Positions 1 to 5,417 are shown, counted from the stretch's first letter. The stretch is 5,417 nucleotides of DNA from JBBQXK01 sp038251625 (GCA_038251625.1 JBBSBE010000199.1:1-5417), one strand, 5' to 3'. Made by a program: numbers and translations. The notes: generated by a model not told the origin, from the letters alone.

Positions 1-68
1 AAGGGTTCAAGCCACGCCTTGATTTCTGACGCGCCCGCGTGCAAACCGCCGGGAAACCGGGGGCCCGC

Positions 69-860
69 ATGACACGCATCGACACCACCTTCGCACGGCT
101 GAAAGCCGAGGGGCGCAAGGCCTTTGTAGCCTACATCATGGCGGGCGACCCGGATGAGCAGGTCTCGCTTGCGGTGATGAAAGGCCTGCCCGGCGTCGGG
201 GTGGATGTGATCGAACTCGGGCTGCCGTTCACCGATCCCATGGCTGACGGCCCGACGGTGCAACTGGCCGGTCAGCGCGCGCTCGAAGGCGGGATGACGC
301 TGACCAAGACGCTGGCCATGGTGCGGGCCTTCCGGGCGGGCGATGCCACGACGCCCATCGTGCTGATGGGCTACTACAATCCGATTTATTCCCGCGGGGT
401 TGCGGATTTTCTGGCCGACGCCAAGGATGCCGGGATCGACGGGCTGATCATCGTGGACCTGCCCCCCGAAGAAGACGCAGAACTGTGCCTGCCCGCGCAG
501 GCGGCGGGGCTGAATTTCATCCGCCTGGCCACCCCCACGACGGATGATCACCGGCTGCCCACCGTTCTGCAGAACACCTCGGGCTTTGTCTATTACGTCT
601 CCATCACCGGCATCACCGGGGCCGCAGCACCCTCGGCCAGCGATGTGGCGCCAGAGGTTGCACGCATCAAGGCGGCGACCGATCTGCCCGTCGTCGTGGG
701 GTTCGGCATCACCACGCCAGAGGCGGCGGCGGCCATCGCCGGTGTCGCGGATGGCTGCGTGGTGGGGTCTGCCATCGTCAAGGATATCGGGGCGGGCATG
801 CCGGTTGCGGACGTGCTGCAGCGCGTGGCGGCGCTGGCGGCGGCCGCACATTCGGCCTAG
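69..860 (+). CDS. trpA: Tryptophan synthase alpha subunit (TrpA), 263 aa
   Basis: TrpA cleaves indole-3-glycerol phosphate to indole and glyceraldehyde-3-phosphate in the cytoplasm. The indole is channelled to TrpB, which makes L-tryptophan. The protein is a TIM barrel of the usual length. Seen directly: the catalytic glutamate E49 (in IELGLPFTDP) and aspartate D60 (in MADGP) fall at the same numbers as in the Salmonella enzyme. The phosphate-binding GFGI turn is at 211-214 and VGSAIV is near 232-237. I chose the ATG at 69 because it gives this numbering. An upstream in-frame GTG at 39 would add ten residues that do not look like TrpA. Only a weak G-run (57-63) precedes the ATG. No trpB or trpF follows: the gene ends head-on against a MarR-type gene, sharing the CTAG at 857-860. 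What lies upstream is outside the window. Identification is secure. Confidence 0.97.
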   Translation: MTRIDTTFARLKAEGRKAFVAYIMAGDPDEQVSLAVMKGLPGVGVDVIELGLPFTDPMADGPTVQLAGQRALEGGMTLTKTLAMVRAFRAGDATTPIVLMGYYNPIYSRGVADFLADAKDAGIDGLIIVDLPPEEDAELCLPAQAAGLNFIRLATPTTDDHRLPTVLQNTSGFVYYVSITGITGAAAPSASDVAPEVARIKAATDLPVVVGFGITTPEAAAAIAGVADGCVVGSAIVKDIGAGMPVADVLQRVAALAAAAHSA

Positions 861-1306
861 CCGTCTCGCATCGCGTCCATCACCGCGCGCAGGGCCGCCA
901 GCGTATCCGGTGCATCCCCCAGACGTTGCAGCGGAAAGGCGGCCTCAAGGGCCTGCATGTCGGGCATCAGCGCCTCGAACGCCTTGTCGCGGAAGGCCCG
1001 GCCTTCATCGGTCAGCCATACGCGTTTCGACCGGCCATCCTCGGGGTTCGGTGACATCCGCACCAGCCCCGCGCGTTCCAGCCCGGCAAGCGTGTGGGTC
1101 ATCGTGGTTTTCGGCACCTGAAAGGCGCGGGCAAGGTCAAGCGGTGTCCGCCCGTCCTTTCCCTTGGTCAGATGGCTCAGCACGGCATAGTGGCTGACCA
1201 GAAATCCATGCGGCAAGCGCGCCTCAAGCAGCGCACCCGAAAGCTGCGCCAGAACTCCGATCTCGTTGAACAACCGAAACCATTTTTCGGCAACCTTTTC
1301 AGGCAT
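857..1306 (-). CDS. MarR-family winged-helix transcriptional regulator, 149 aa
   Basis: Probable dimeric cytoplasmic repressor. Residues 1-50 look like the helical dimerisation part. A helix-turn-helix spans about 54-83 (TPLDLARAF, then VPKTTMTHTLAGLERAGLV). The beta-wing follows with the family's D-x-R signature at D90/R92 (DGRSKRVWLTDEG), and 103-149 return to helices. There is no cysteine anywhere, so thiol-oxidation sensing as in OhrR-type members is excluded and a small-molecule ligand is more likely (inference). The start ATG overlaps the stop of the upstream nitroreductase-like gene by 8 bp (1299-1306), so the two are surely co-transcribed and probably translationally coupled. A GGAGG lies inside the upstream gene. 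Its stop overlaps the trpA stop in CTAG. It probably binds the 32-bp palindrome at 2461-2492, controlling its own operon. Family call is firm; the specific target and ligand are inferred or unknown. Confidence 0.92.
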   Translation of the reverse strand: MPEKVAEKWFRLFNEIGVLAQLSGALLEARLPHGFLVSHYAVLSHLTKGKDGRTPLDLARAFQVPKTTMTHTLAGLERAGLVRMSPNPEDGRSKRVWLTDEGRAFRDKAFEALMPDMQALEAAFPLQRLGDAPDTLAALRAVMDAMRDG

Positions 1307-2444
1307 TCACGATCTTTGCCTCCAACGGCCATCGCGGGCTTTGCCCGACCTCCGGCCCGTATCCCACGCGCGCAAACATTTGAACCGTCCCGCCTTCGGG
1401 TGCAAGCCGGCTGTGGATCTCGGCGTAGAGTGCTGCCATTTCAGGGTATTCCTGCAGCGCTTGGCTCAGTGGCTGGGTCGCGAGTCCGGCGGCGTTCAGT
1501 GCCAGGTTAAGCCTCACCCAATCCGCGCCAGCCGCCAACTGGTCTGCGCGTGTGTTGCCGGTGGTCACCAGCCACACATGCCCCATCGCCGTGTCGGCGT
1601 TGGCATAGACAGCGTCCAGACCCGCCTGATACGCCTGCGACGATTGATCGACCGCCACCGCGCGGGAAAACATGCCCGTCAGATGCAGCGCCTCGAACAT
1701 CGGGCCTGAAAAATCGATCCCGTCCGGGTTTGCCTCGATCTCGCGCCGCCCGATTCGGAAAAGATCAACACTTTCCATATAAGTACGCGGCGTCACGATC
1801 TCGATGCGCAGGGCCTCATGGGAAAAGTCGCGCCAAAAGGCGATGTCATCGCGCGCAACGGACGCGCCGAAGCGCACGCGTTGCACCGACATTCCGGCCT
1901 TGACCAGCGCGGATTCGGGCACCGTACGGTCAATGTCATAGGGTTCCTTGGTCGAGCGACGGTCCAGCACGAACGCAAAGAGCGGATCGCGCGCAGCGCC
2001 CCTGTCTTCCACAAAGACCGCCCGCGCAATCGGCCGGTGGTCAAGGGCGGCGGGGTTCGCGCCTTCGGGGAAGGGCGTGATCTCCACCCGGTATCCAGCC
2101 TCGGCGGCGGCCATCCGCATCACCTCCAGAAACCCGCCAAGGCCGATGGTGATCTGGCGGTTTGCGGGGTCCGTGTGGGGCAGCATCCGGTTGGTATCGA
2201 CGTAAAGCATCACGGCGTCGGGTTCGCTCAGGTCCACCATCCAGGGCTGGCGGTTGTGCGGGTTGGGCGCCAGCAGCGCAAAGGACAGTGCGTTCTTGCG
2301 CACATCGCCATAGCCGCCTGCCAGCCACCACGGCCGGGCGGCGCGCATGGGCTGGCGCGTGATGGCATAGGCAAATCCGCCAGAGGCGGCGAGGATTGTT
2401 CCACCGCCCACAAGGGCGATCATCTTGCGGCGGGAAAGGCTCAT
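1299..2444 (-). CDS. Tat-exported nitroreductase-like FMN oxidoreductase (Acg-like), 381 aa
   Basis: Resembles the nitroreductase superfamily branch related to mycobacterial Acg, whose members bind FMN; the substrate is unknown. The N-terminus is a twin-arginine signal: SRRKM at 4-8, a hydrophobic stretch at about 9-28, and an AYA signal-peptidase I site at 25-27. The protein should therefore be exported folded, with flavin, to the periplasm. No lipobox cysteine is present. The flavin-binding signature APNPHNRQPW lies at 59-68. The C-terminus ends in the family's GYGP...SPRWPLE segment. The start ATG has AGGAG six bases upstream (2451-2455). It is the first gene of an operon with the MarR-type gene, overlapping it by 8 bp, and is transcribed from a promoter overlapping a 32-bp palindrome. 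It contains no cysteine. The nitroreductase fold is fairly sure and export is well supported; physiological function is not known. A redox or xenobiotic-detoxifying role is inference from the MarR partner. Confidence 0.85.
   Translation of the reverse strand: MSLSRRKMIALVGGGTILAASGGFAYAITRQPMRAARPWWLAGGYGDVRKNALSFALLAPNPHNRQPWMVDLSEPDAVMLYVDTNRMLPHTDPANRQITIGLGGFLEVMRMAAAEAGYRVEITPFPEGANPAALDHRPIARAVFVEDRGAARDPLFAFVLDRRSTKEPYDIDRTVPESALVKAGMSVQRVRFGASVARDDIAFWRDFSHEALRIEIVTPRTYMESVDLFRIGRREIEANPDGIDFSGPMFEALHLTGMFSRAVAVDQSSQAYQAGLDAVYANADTAMGHVWLVTTGNTRADQLAAGADWVRLNLALNAAGLATQPLSQALQEYPEMAALYAEIHSRLAPEGGTVQMFARVGYGPEVGQSPRWPLEAKIVNA
1319..1323 (-). promoter_or_regulatory. Internal ribosome binding site for the marR-type gene
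   Basis: The minus strand reads GGAGG 12 nt before the ATG at 1306, inside the last codons of the upstream oxidoreductase gene. The spacing is longer than ideal (usually 5-9 nt), which would fit partial dependence on ribosomes terminating at the overlapping stop. Confidence 0.5.
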
Positions 2445-2460
2445 GGCAAGCTCCTAATGA

Positions 2461-2492
2461 TGCGATATCGGACTATATAGTACGACATCGCA
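2461..2492. promoter_or_regulatory. 32-bp palindromic operator, probable MarR binding site
   Basis: A near-perfect inverted repeat centred between 2476 and 2477. The inner ten bases ACTATATAGT (2472-2481) are fully palindromic. The outer arms TGCGATATCGG and ACGACATCGCA match in 9 of 11 pairs, so 14 of 16 pairs are complementary overall. It begins 17 bp upstream of the oxidoreductase start and contains that gene's predicted -10 box, so a bound repressor would block RNA polymerase. Its size and position suit a MarR or other dimeric regulator, and the MarR gene sits in the operon it would control. The binding assignment is inference; the dyad itself is seen directly. Confidence 0.75.
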
Positions 2493-2502
2493 CCAGATAC
2501 AA
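2474..2502 (-). promoter_or_regulatory. Predicted sigma70 promoter of the oxidoreductase-marR operon
   Basis: On the minus strand a -35-like TTGTAT (2497-2502) is followed after 17 bp by TATATA (2474-2479), about 30 bp before the start codon. The -10 matches four of six consensus bases and the -35 only three. The -10 is in the centre of the palindromic operator, which supports it as the regulated promoter. An alternative -10, TATAGT (2472-2477), would give a 19-bp spacer. Confidence 0.5.
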
Positions 2503-2533
2503 CCCCCGCCAGACCTTGCGGTGATGCCCGCTG

Positions 2534-2556
2534 ATTGGTAACGTCGGCTGACCAAT
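2534..2556. promoter_or_regulatory. ATTGGT-N11-ACCAAT dyad upstream of lldD
   Basis: ATTGGT (2534-2539) and ACCAAT (2551-2556) form a perfect 6-bp inverted repeat with an 11-bp spacer, ending 16 bp before the lldD start. The half-sites resemble the TTGGT/ACCAA halves bound by FadR-type GntR regulators such as LldR and PdhR, which control lactate and pyruvate genes. Those operators normally have a spacer of about 3 bp, so the match is imperfect. It could be a regulator site or a weak mRNA hairpin. No GntR gene lies in the window. Confidence 0.35.
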
Positions 2557-2562
2557 TTCGCC

Positions 2563-2567
2563 GGAGG
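2563..2567 (+). promoter_or_regulatory. Ribosome binding site of lldD
   Basis: A strong GGAGG (continuing as GGAGGG) lies five bases before the ATG at 2573 and fixes this start. Confidence 0.8.
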
Positions 2568-2572
2568 GTGCC

Positions 2573-3742
2573 ATGCCCGTCATTACCTGCATCGAAGACC
2601 TGAAGCGCCTGCACAAGGCGCGCACGCCGAAGATGTTCTACGACTATGCAGAATCGGGCAGCTACACGGAACAGACGTTCCGCGAAAACACCACGGATTT
2701 CCAACAGTTGCGCCTGAAGCAGCGGATCGCGGTGGATTTGTCCAACCGCTCGACAGCCGCCAGCATGATCGGGCGCCCCGTCACGATGCCCGTGGCCCTT
2801 GCCCCCGTCGGCATGACCGGCATGCAGCACGCAGATGGCGAGATCCTGGCGGCGAAGGCGGCGGAAAAGTTCGGGGTGCCCTACACGCTGTCCACCATGT
2901 CGATCTGCTCGATCGAGGATGTGGCGGCGAACACCACGAAACCCTTCTGGTTTCAGGTCTACACGCTGCGCGACGACGATTTCATGCGCCGCCTGTTCGA
3001 GCGCGCCCACGCCGCCAACTGCGAGGCTATCGTGATCACGGTCGACCTGCAGCTTCTGGGCCAGCGTCACAAGGACCTCAAGAACGGCCTTTCGGCACCG
3101 CCCAAGCTGACCGTCAAATCCGTCGCCAACATGATGACCAAGGTCGGCTGGGGCCTAGAGATGCTGCAGACCAAGCGCCGCTTCTTCGGGAACATCGTGG
3201 GCCATGCCAAGGGCGTGACCGACCCCTCATCGCTGGTCTCGTGGACCGCCGAAGCCTTTGATCTGGCGCTCGATTGGGCCCGCGTTGCGGAACTGCGCAA
3301 GATGTGGGGCGGCAAGGTGATCCTGAAGGGCATCCTTGACGCCGAAGACGCCAGGAAGGCGCTGGCCGTCGGCGCCGATGCGATCATCGTGTCCAACCAC
3401 GGCGGGCGCCAGCAGGATGGTGCGATCTCTTCGATCCGCGCGTTGCCCTCCATCGTGGATGCCGTGGGCGACAAGGTCGAAGTGCATTTCGACAGCGGCA
3501 TCCGATCTGGCCATGACGTGCTGAAAGCGCTCTCGCTCGGCGCCAAGGGCACCTACATAGGGCGCGCCTATATCCACGGCCTTGGCGCGATGGGCGAGGC
3601 GGGCGTGACCAAGGCGCTCGAGGTTATCCGCAAGGAACTGGATATCTCGATGGCGCTTTGCGGCGAAAAGGATGTGGCCAACCTTGGGCGCCACAACCTT
3701 CTGATCCCCCGCGATTTCGAAGGCGACTGGGCCACCGGCTGA
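2573..3742 (+). CDS. lldD: FMN-dependent L-lactate dehydrogenase / alpha-hydroxyacid oxidase, 389 aa
   Basis: A member of the FMN-dependent alpha-hydroxyacid dehydrogenase family (flavocytochrome b2, glycolate oxidase, LldD). It oxidises an L-2-hydroxyacid, most likely L-lactate to pyruvate, passing electrons to the respiratory chain. Bacterial LldD is usually peripheral on the inner membrane, and no signal peptide is seen here. All expected active-site residues are present: Y25 (DYAESGS), Y130 (FQVYT), D158 (TVD), K252 (ILKGI), and H276/R279 in SNHGGRQQDG. The second flavin-phosphate region DSGIRSGHDVLKAL and IGRAYIHGLGAMGEAGV follow. The stretch between D158 and K252 is about 21 residues longer than in glycolate oxidase, i.e. 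a longer variable loop. The gene diverges from the oxidoreductase-marR operon across a 128-bp control region. No lactate permease or partner lactate subunit is adjacent. Family is certain; lactate over glycolate, mandelate or another hydroxyacid is likely but not proven by sequence. Confidence 0.93.
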   Translation: MPVITCIEDLKRLHKARTPKMFYDYAESGSYTEQTFRENTTDFQQLRLKQRIAVDLSNRSTAASMIGRPVTMPVALAPVGMTGMQHADGEILAAKAAEKFGVPYTLSTMSICSIEDVAANTTKPFWFQVYTLRDDDFMRRLFERAHAANCEAIVITVDLQLLGQRHKDLKNGLSAPPKLTVKSVANMMTKVGWGLEMLQTKRRFFGNIVGHAKGVTDPSSLVSWTAEAFDLALDWARVAELRKMWGGKVILKGILDAEDARKALAVGADAIIVSNHGGRQQDGAISSIRALPSIVDAVGDKVEVHFDSGIRSGHDVLKALSLGAKGTYIGRAYIHGLGAMGEAGVTKALEVIRKELDISMALCGEKDVANLGRHNLLIPRDFEGDWATG

Positions 3743-3773
3743 TGCCTTGTCTCCGGCGTCGCCACGAAGATAC

Positions 3774-3802
3774 TTGACACACCGGGGGCAGGCAGGTTTC
3801 GT
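3774..3802 (+). promoter_or_regulatory. Candidate sigma70 promoter of the 83-aa gene
   Basis: A perfect -35 hexamer TTGACA (3774-3779) lies in the 90-bp gap after lldD. With a 17-bp spacer the -10 would be TTTCGT (3797-3802), a poor match, so either the spacing differs or the promoter is weak or activator-dependent. It suggests the small gene can be transcribed independently of lldD. Confidence 0.4.
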
Positions 3803-3832
3803 GATGGCATTTCGCGCAAACGGAGTTTCAGG

Positions 3833-4084
3833 ATGGCCTTCGAAAAGATCGTCAAAGAACTTGGCAAAGTAGTGAAATCGTCGATTTCAGACACCAAGGA
3901 TATCGAGAAGGCCTTCAAGGCCATATCGGATAAAGTGGGTCAATCGGGTGGCCAGGGTGGCGGCGGCGGGCAGGGCGACGTCGAAGACAAGATGAAGAAA
4001 GTGCAAGAGCAGATGAAGAAGCTCGCCGATCAGCAGGCCGAGGTGAGCAAGGCGATGTCCGAAATCGTCAAGAACATGCGCTAG
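3833..4084 (+). CDS. Small hypothetical protein with Gly-rich hinge and coiled coil, 83 aa
   Basis: I do not recognise this protein. Coding potential is well supported: GGAG (3822-3825) seven bases before the ATG, a TTGACA box upstream, and a clear domain pattern. Residues 1-35 are amphipathic and lysine-rich (hydrophobics F3, I6, V7, L10, V13, V14, then I24, F28, I31, V35). Residues 36-48 form a Gly/Gln/Ser linker with five consecutive glycines. Residues 50-82 make an almost perfect heptad coil with 4-3 spacing: V50, M54, V57, M61, L64, Q68, V71, M75, I78, M82. There is no signal peptide, membrane segment or cysteine. It should be a soluble cytoplasmic oligomer or a membrane- or nucleic-acid-associated scaffold (inference). 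It is downstream of lldD on the same strand with a 90-bp gap, and ends four bases from the convergent AsmA-family gene. No function should be assigned. Confidence 0.82.
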   Translation: MAFEKIVKELGKVVKSSISDTKDIEKAFKAISDKVGQSGGQGGGGGQGDVEDKMKKVQEQMKKLADQQAEVSKAMSEIVKNMR

Positions 4085-4088
4085 CCGC

Positions 4089-5417
4089 TCAGTTCCCGCC
4101 CAGAAGGCCCCCGAGGGCCTTCTTCGCTTCCGCCTCCAGCGCCTCTTGCGCGCGGCGCTTCGCGGCGTCCTCGATGCTTTCGCCCTCCTGCTGTACCAGG
4201 CCCAACTCCTCTGCCGCCTTGTCGCGCAGCTTCGCCTCAGCTTCGGCCGCCGCAGCCTTTGCCTGCGCTTCCAGCTTCGCCCGCTCTGCGGCCAGTTCCT
4301 GATCGGCCAGCGCCTTGAGGTCCAGCCGGAAGGCCGGCGCGCTCCACGGGCCAGAGATCACCAGCGGAACCGCTACCCCGCCCGTGCCATCCGGCTTGGT
4401 CAGCGCCGTTGGGGTGATCCGGTAGTCCAGCACCTGTGCGCCCAGCCCGACCGTGCCCTTTCCGGTCGCGCGCAGATAGGGCGCCGTCAACACCAGATCG
4501 TCGTTGCGCAGCACGCCCCCATCCACCGTAAAGCTCGCGGACATGCCGTCAAAGATCGTCTTCTGCCCGGCACCCACATAGCCCGGGTCCAGCGTGCGCA
4601 GCATCCCCAGAAGGTCCAGCCCGCGCAACTCGCCCTTGGCCAGCGCCACCCGCCCCTCACCCGTCAGGCTGGCCATGATCGCCGCCACCGAATTGCCGAC
4701 GCCAAGGAACTTCAGCTTCAGGTCACCTTCCGCCAGAAGCCGGTCATAGCCCGCAAGATCGCTCAGGAACTGCTGCATGGCGATGCCCGCAAAGGTCAGA
4801 TCGCCCCCCACCGACAGCCCCCCCCGGCCGTTGACCACGAACTGCCCCGCGATGGTGCCGCCAAAGGCCTGCACCTCGCGCGCCTCGATCAGCGCACGTG
4901 CGCGGTCAAGCGTCAGCAACAGCCGTGCAGGGCCCAGCTTCGTCGTGCCAAGATCGGCCCCGGCAATCCGCAACGCGATCTCGGCATCAACGGCGCCCAG
5001 CGCCGATACGTCGATCGTCCCGCGTGGCCAGCCCGCATCCGCAGGCGCCGCCGTCGCGCCGCCGGTCGAGGGTTCGCCCAGACCCGCCAGCAAGAGTTGC
5101 CCCGCATCAAGCTGCGCCGTCACCTTGGGGCGCGGCCCGTCAAAGGTGATGTCGGCGCCACCCGCAAACCGGTTCGCGTCCAGCAGCAGCACCGCCTCGC
5201 GCAGGTGAAGCGATCCCGCGGGCGTCAGCGTCACCTGGCCCGAAAGGCTGCGCTTGCGCCGTCCCAGACCCTCCGGCAGATCGGGTTCGGCAATACCCGC
5301 AAGGCCCGCAACCGCCCGCAGATCGGCCAGATCGGCCGTCATCGCGCCCTCGGCCGCCATCGGCGCCGTGCCACCGCGCCCCTCGAAGGCGATCACACTG
5401 CCCCCTGCCGCCACACG
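4089..5417 (-). CDS. AsmA-family protein, C-terminal 442 residues (5' end outside window)
   Basis: AsmA-family proteins are long, beta-rich envelope proteins anchored in the inner membrane. Relatives (YhdP, TamB, YdbH) are implicated in phospholipid transport to, and homeostasis of, the outer membrane. The reading frame is open through the window edge, so the true N-terminus with its expected membrane anchor lies beyond 5417. A GTG at 5414 is not a credible start. The visible part shows repeated short beta-strand patterns, then the typical AsmA C-terminal core at visible residues about 217-275 (FLSDLAGYDRLLAEGDLKL, then GEGRVALAKGELRGLDLLGML). The FTVDGGVLRNDDLVL, GKGTVGLG and PLVISGPWSAPAFRLD segments follow. 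The last 74 residues (4092-4313) are an Ala/Glu/Lys-rich helical tail ending GGLLGGN. The gene converges on the 83-aa gene with a 4-bp gap. Family call is strong; the exact paralogue is not determinable. Confidence 0.88.
   Translation of the reverse strand, partial: RVAAGGSVIAFEGRGGTAPMAAEGAMTADLADLRAVAGLAGIAEPDLPEGLGRRKRSLSGQVTLTPAGSLHLREAVLLLDANRFAGGADITFDGPRPKVTAQLDAGQLLLAGLGEPSTGGATAAPADAGWPRGTIDVSALGAVDAEIALRIAGADLGTTKLGPARLLLTLDRARALIEAREVQAFGGTIAGQFVVNGRGGLSVGGDLTFAGIAMQQFLSDLAGYDRLLAEGDLKLKFLGVGNSVAAIMASLTGEGRVALAKGELRGLDLLGMLRTLDPGYVGAGQKTIFDGMSASFTVDGGVLRNDDLVLTAPYLRATGKGTVGLGAQVLDYRITPTALTKPDGTGGVAVPLVISGPWSAPAFRLDLKALADQELAAERAKLEAQAKAAAAEAEAKLRDKAAEELGLVQQEGESIEDAAKRRAQEALEAEAKKALGGLLGGN
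4102..4123 (+). terminator. Candidate terminator hairpin for the 83-aa gene
   Basis: A perfect 9-bp stem, AGAAGGCCC (4102-4110) with GGGCCTTCT (4115-4123), closes a 4-nt loop 17 bases after the small gene's stop. A pyrimidine-rich but not pure-T tail (TCGCTTCC) follows on the plus strand. The hairpin is encoded within the last codons of the convergent AsmA-family gene. The weak T-tract lowers confidence in intrinsic termination. Confidence 0.4.

Noticed and set aside
39..68. Upstream GTG start that would extend TrpA by ten residues.
   Set aside because: The extra residues do not resemble TrpA, no ribosome binding site precedes the GTG, and the ATG at 69 gives exact family numbering of E49 and D60.
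1..72. Possible C-terminal end of an upstream gene in frame 1, open from base 1 to a TGA at 70-72 that overlaps the trpA ATG (ATGA).
   Set aside because: Only 23 codons are visible with no recognisable sequence. Another frame (ending at TGA 27-29) is an equal candidate, so no gene can be claimed.
853..863. Small hairpin CGGC-CTA-GCCG at the trpA/marR junction as a bidirectional terminator.
   Set aside because: The stem is only four pairs with no T-run on either side.
1818..2480. Plus-strand open frame (220 aa) opposite the nitroreductase-like gene.
   Set aside because: It is a His/Gly/Arg-rich shadow of a well-supported gene and runs through the promoter and palindrome.
2441..3070. Long minus-strand open frame (209 aa) opposite the first part of lldD.
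   Set aside because: It overlaps a certain gene and the operator region, and its composition is typical of an antisense shadow in GC-rich DNA.
3803..3820. Possible sigma54-type promoter (TGGCA...GC) before the 83-aa gene.
   Set aside because: The invariant GG and GC do not have the required 10-bp spacing.
3804..3872. Short upstream frame beginning ATGGCATTTCG, similar to the start of the 83-aa gene (ATGGCCTTCG) and overlapping it out of frame.
   Set aside because: It has no ribosome binding site and only 22 codons. The similarity is about ten bases and likely chance.
5412..5414. GTG as the start of the AsmA-family gene.
   Set aside because: The frame stays open to the window edge, and the expected N-terminal membrane anchor and earlier domains are missing, so the gene is partial.

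Overview
The window is GC-rich, tightly packed bacterial DNA. The proteins, codon use and gene style (convergent genes that touch or overlap, overlapping stop/start junctions, short intergenic gaps) suggest an alphaproteobacterium, most likely of the Rhodobacterales (Rhodobacter/Paracoccus/Roseobacter type). That placement is inferred from protein character, not from a marker gene. No tRNA, rRNA, CRISPR array, insertion sequence or phage gene is visible.

Layout. (1) Bases 69-860, plus strand: trpA, the tryptophan synthase alpha subunit, complete with its catalytic residues. (2) Bases 857-2444, minus strand: a two-gene operon. The promoter-proximal gene encodes a Tat-exported, nitroreductase-like FMN oxidoreductase (381 aa). 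The second encodes a cysteine-free MarR-family repressor (149 aa) whose start overlaps the oxidoreductase stop by 8 bp. The repressor gene shares its stop region (CTAG) with convergent trpA. (3) Bases 2445-2572: a 128-bp divergent control region. It holds a 32-bp near-perfect palindrome whose centre contains the predicted -10 box of the oxidoreductase-marR operon, and a separate ATTGGT/ACCAAT dyad just upstream of the next gene. (4) Bases 2573-3742, plus strand: an FMN-dependent L-lactate dehydrogenase/alpha-hydroxyacid oxidase (lldD type) with all expected active-site residues. (5) Bases 3833-4084, plus strand: an unrecognised 83-aa protein made of an amphipathic N-terminal part, a glycine/glutamine hinge and a regular heptad coiled coil. 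It has a TTGACA box upstream. (6) Bases 4089 to the window end, minus strand: the C-terminal 442 residues of an AsmA-family envelope protein, whose 5' end lies outside the window. A 9-bp hairpin inside its last codons could terminate the convergent small gene.

How the genes fit together. trpA, lldD and the AsmA gene look like ordinary chromosomal housekeeping or catabolic genes and share no obvious pathway. The most coherent regulatory unit is the oxidoreductase-marR operon: a repressor encoded behind its probable target, with a strong palindrome on their shared promoter, is the classical layout of a self-regulated, ligand-inducible MarR switch. The ligand and the oxidoreductase substrate cannot be read from the sequence. 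I found no evidence for a dramatic new system. The items most worth a second look are this periplasmic-oxidoreductase/MarR switch and the orphan small coiled-coil protein.
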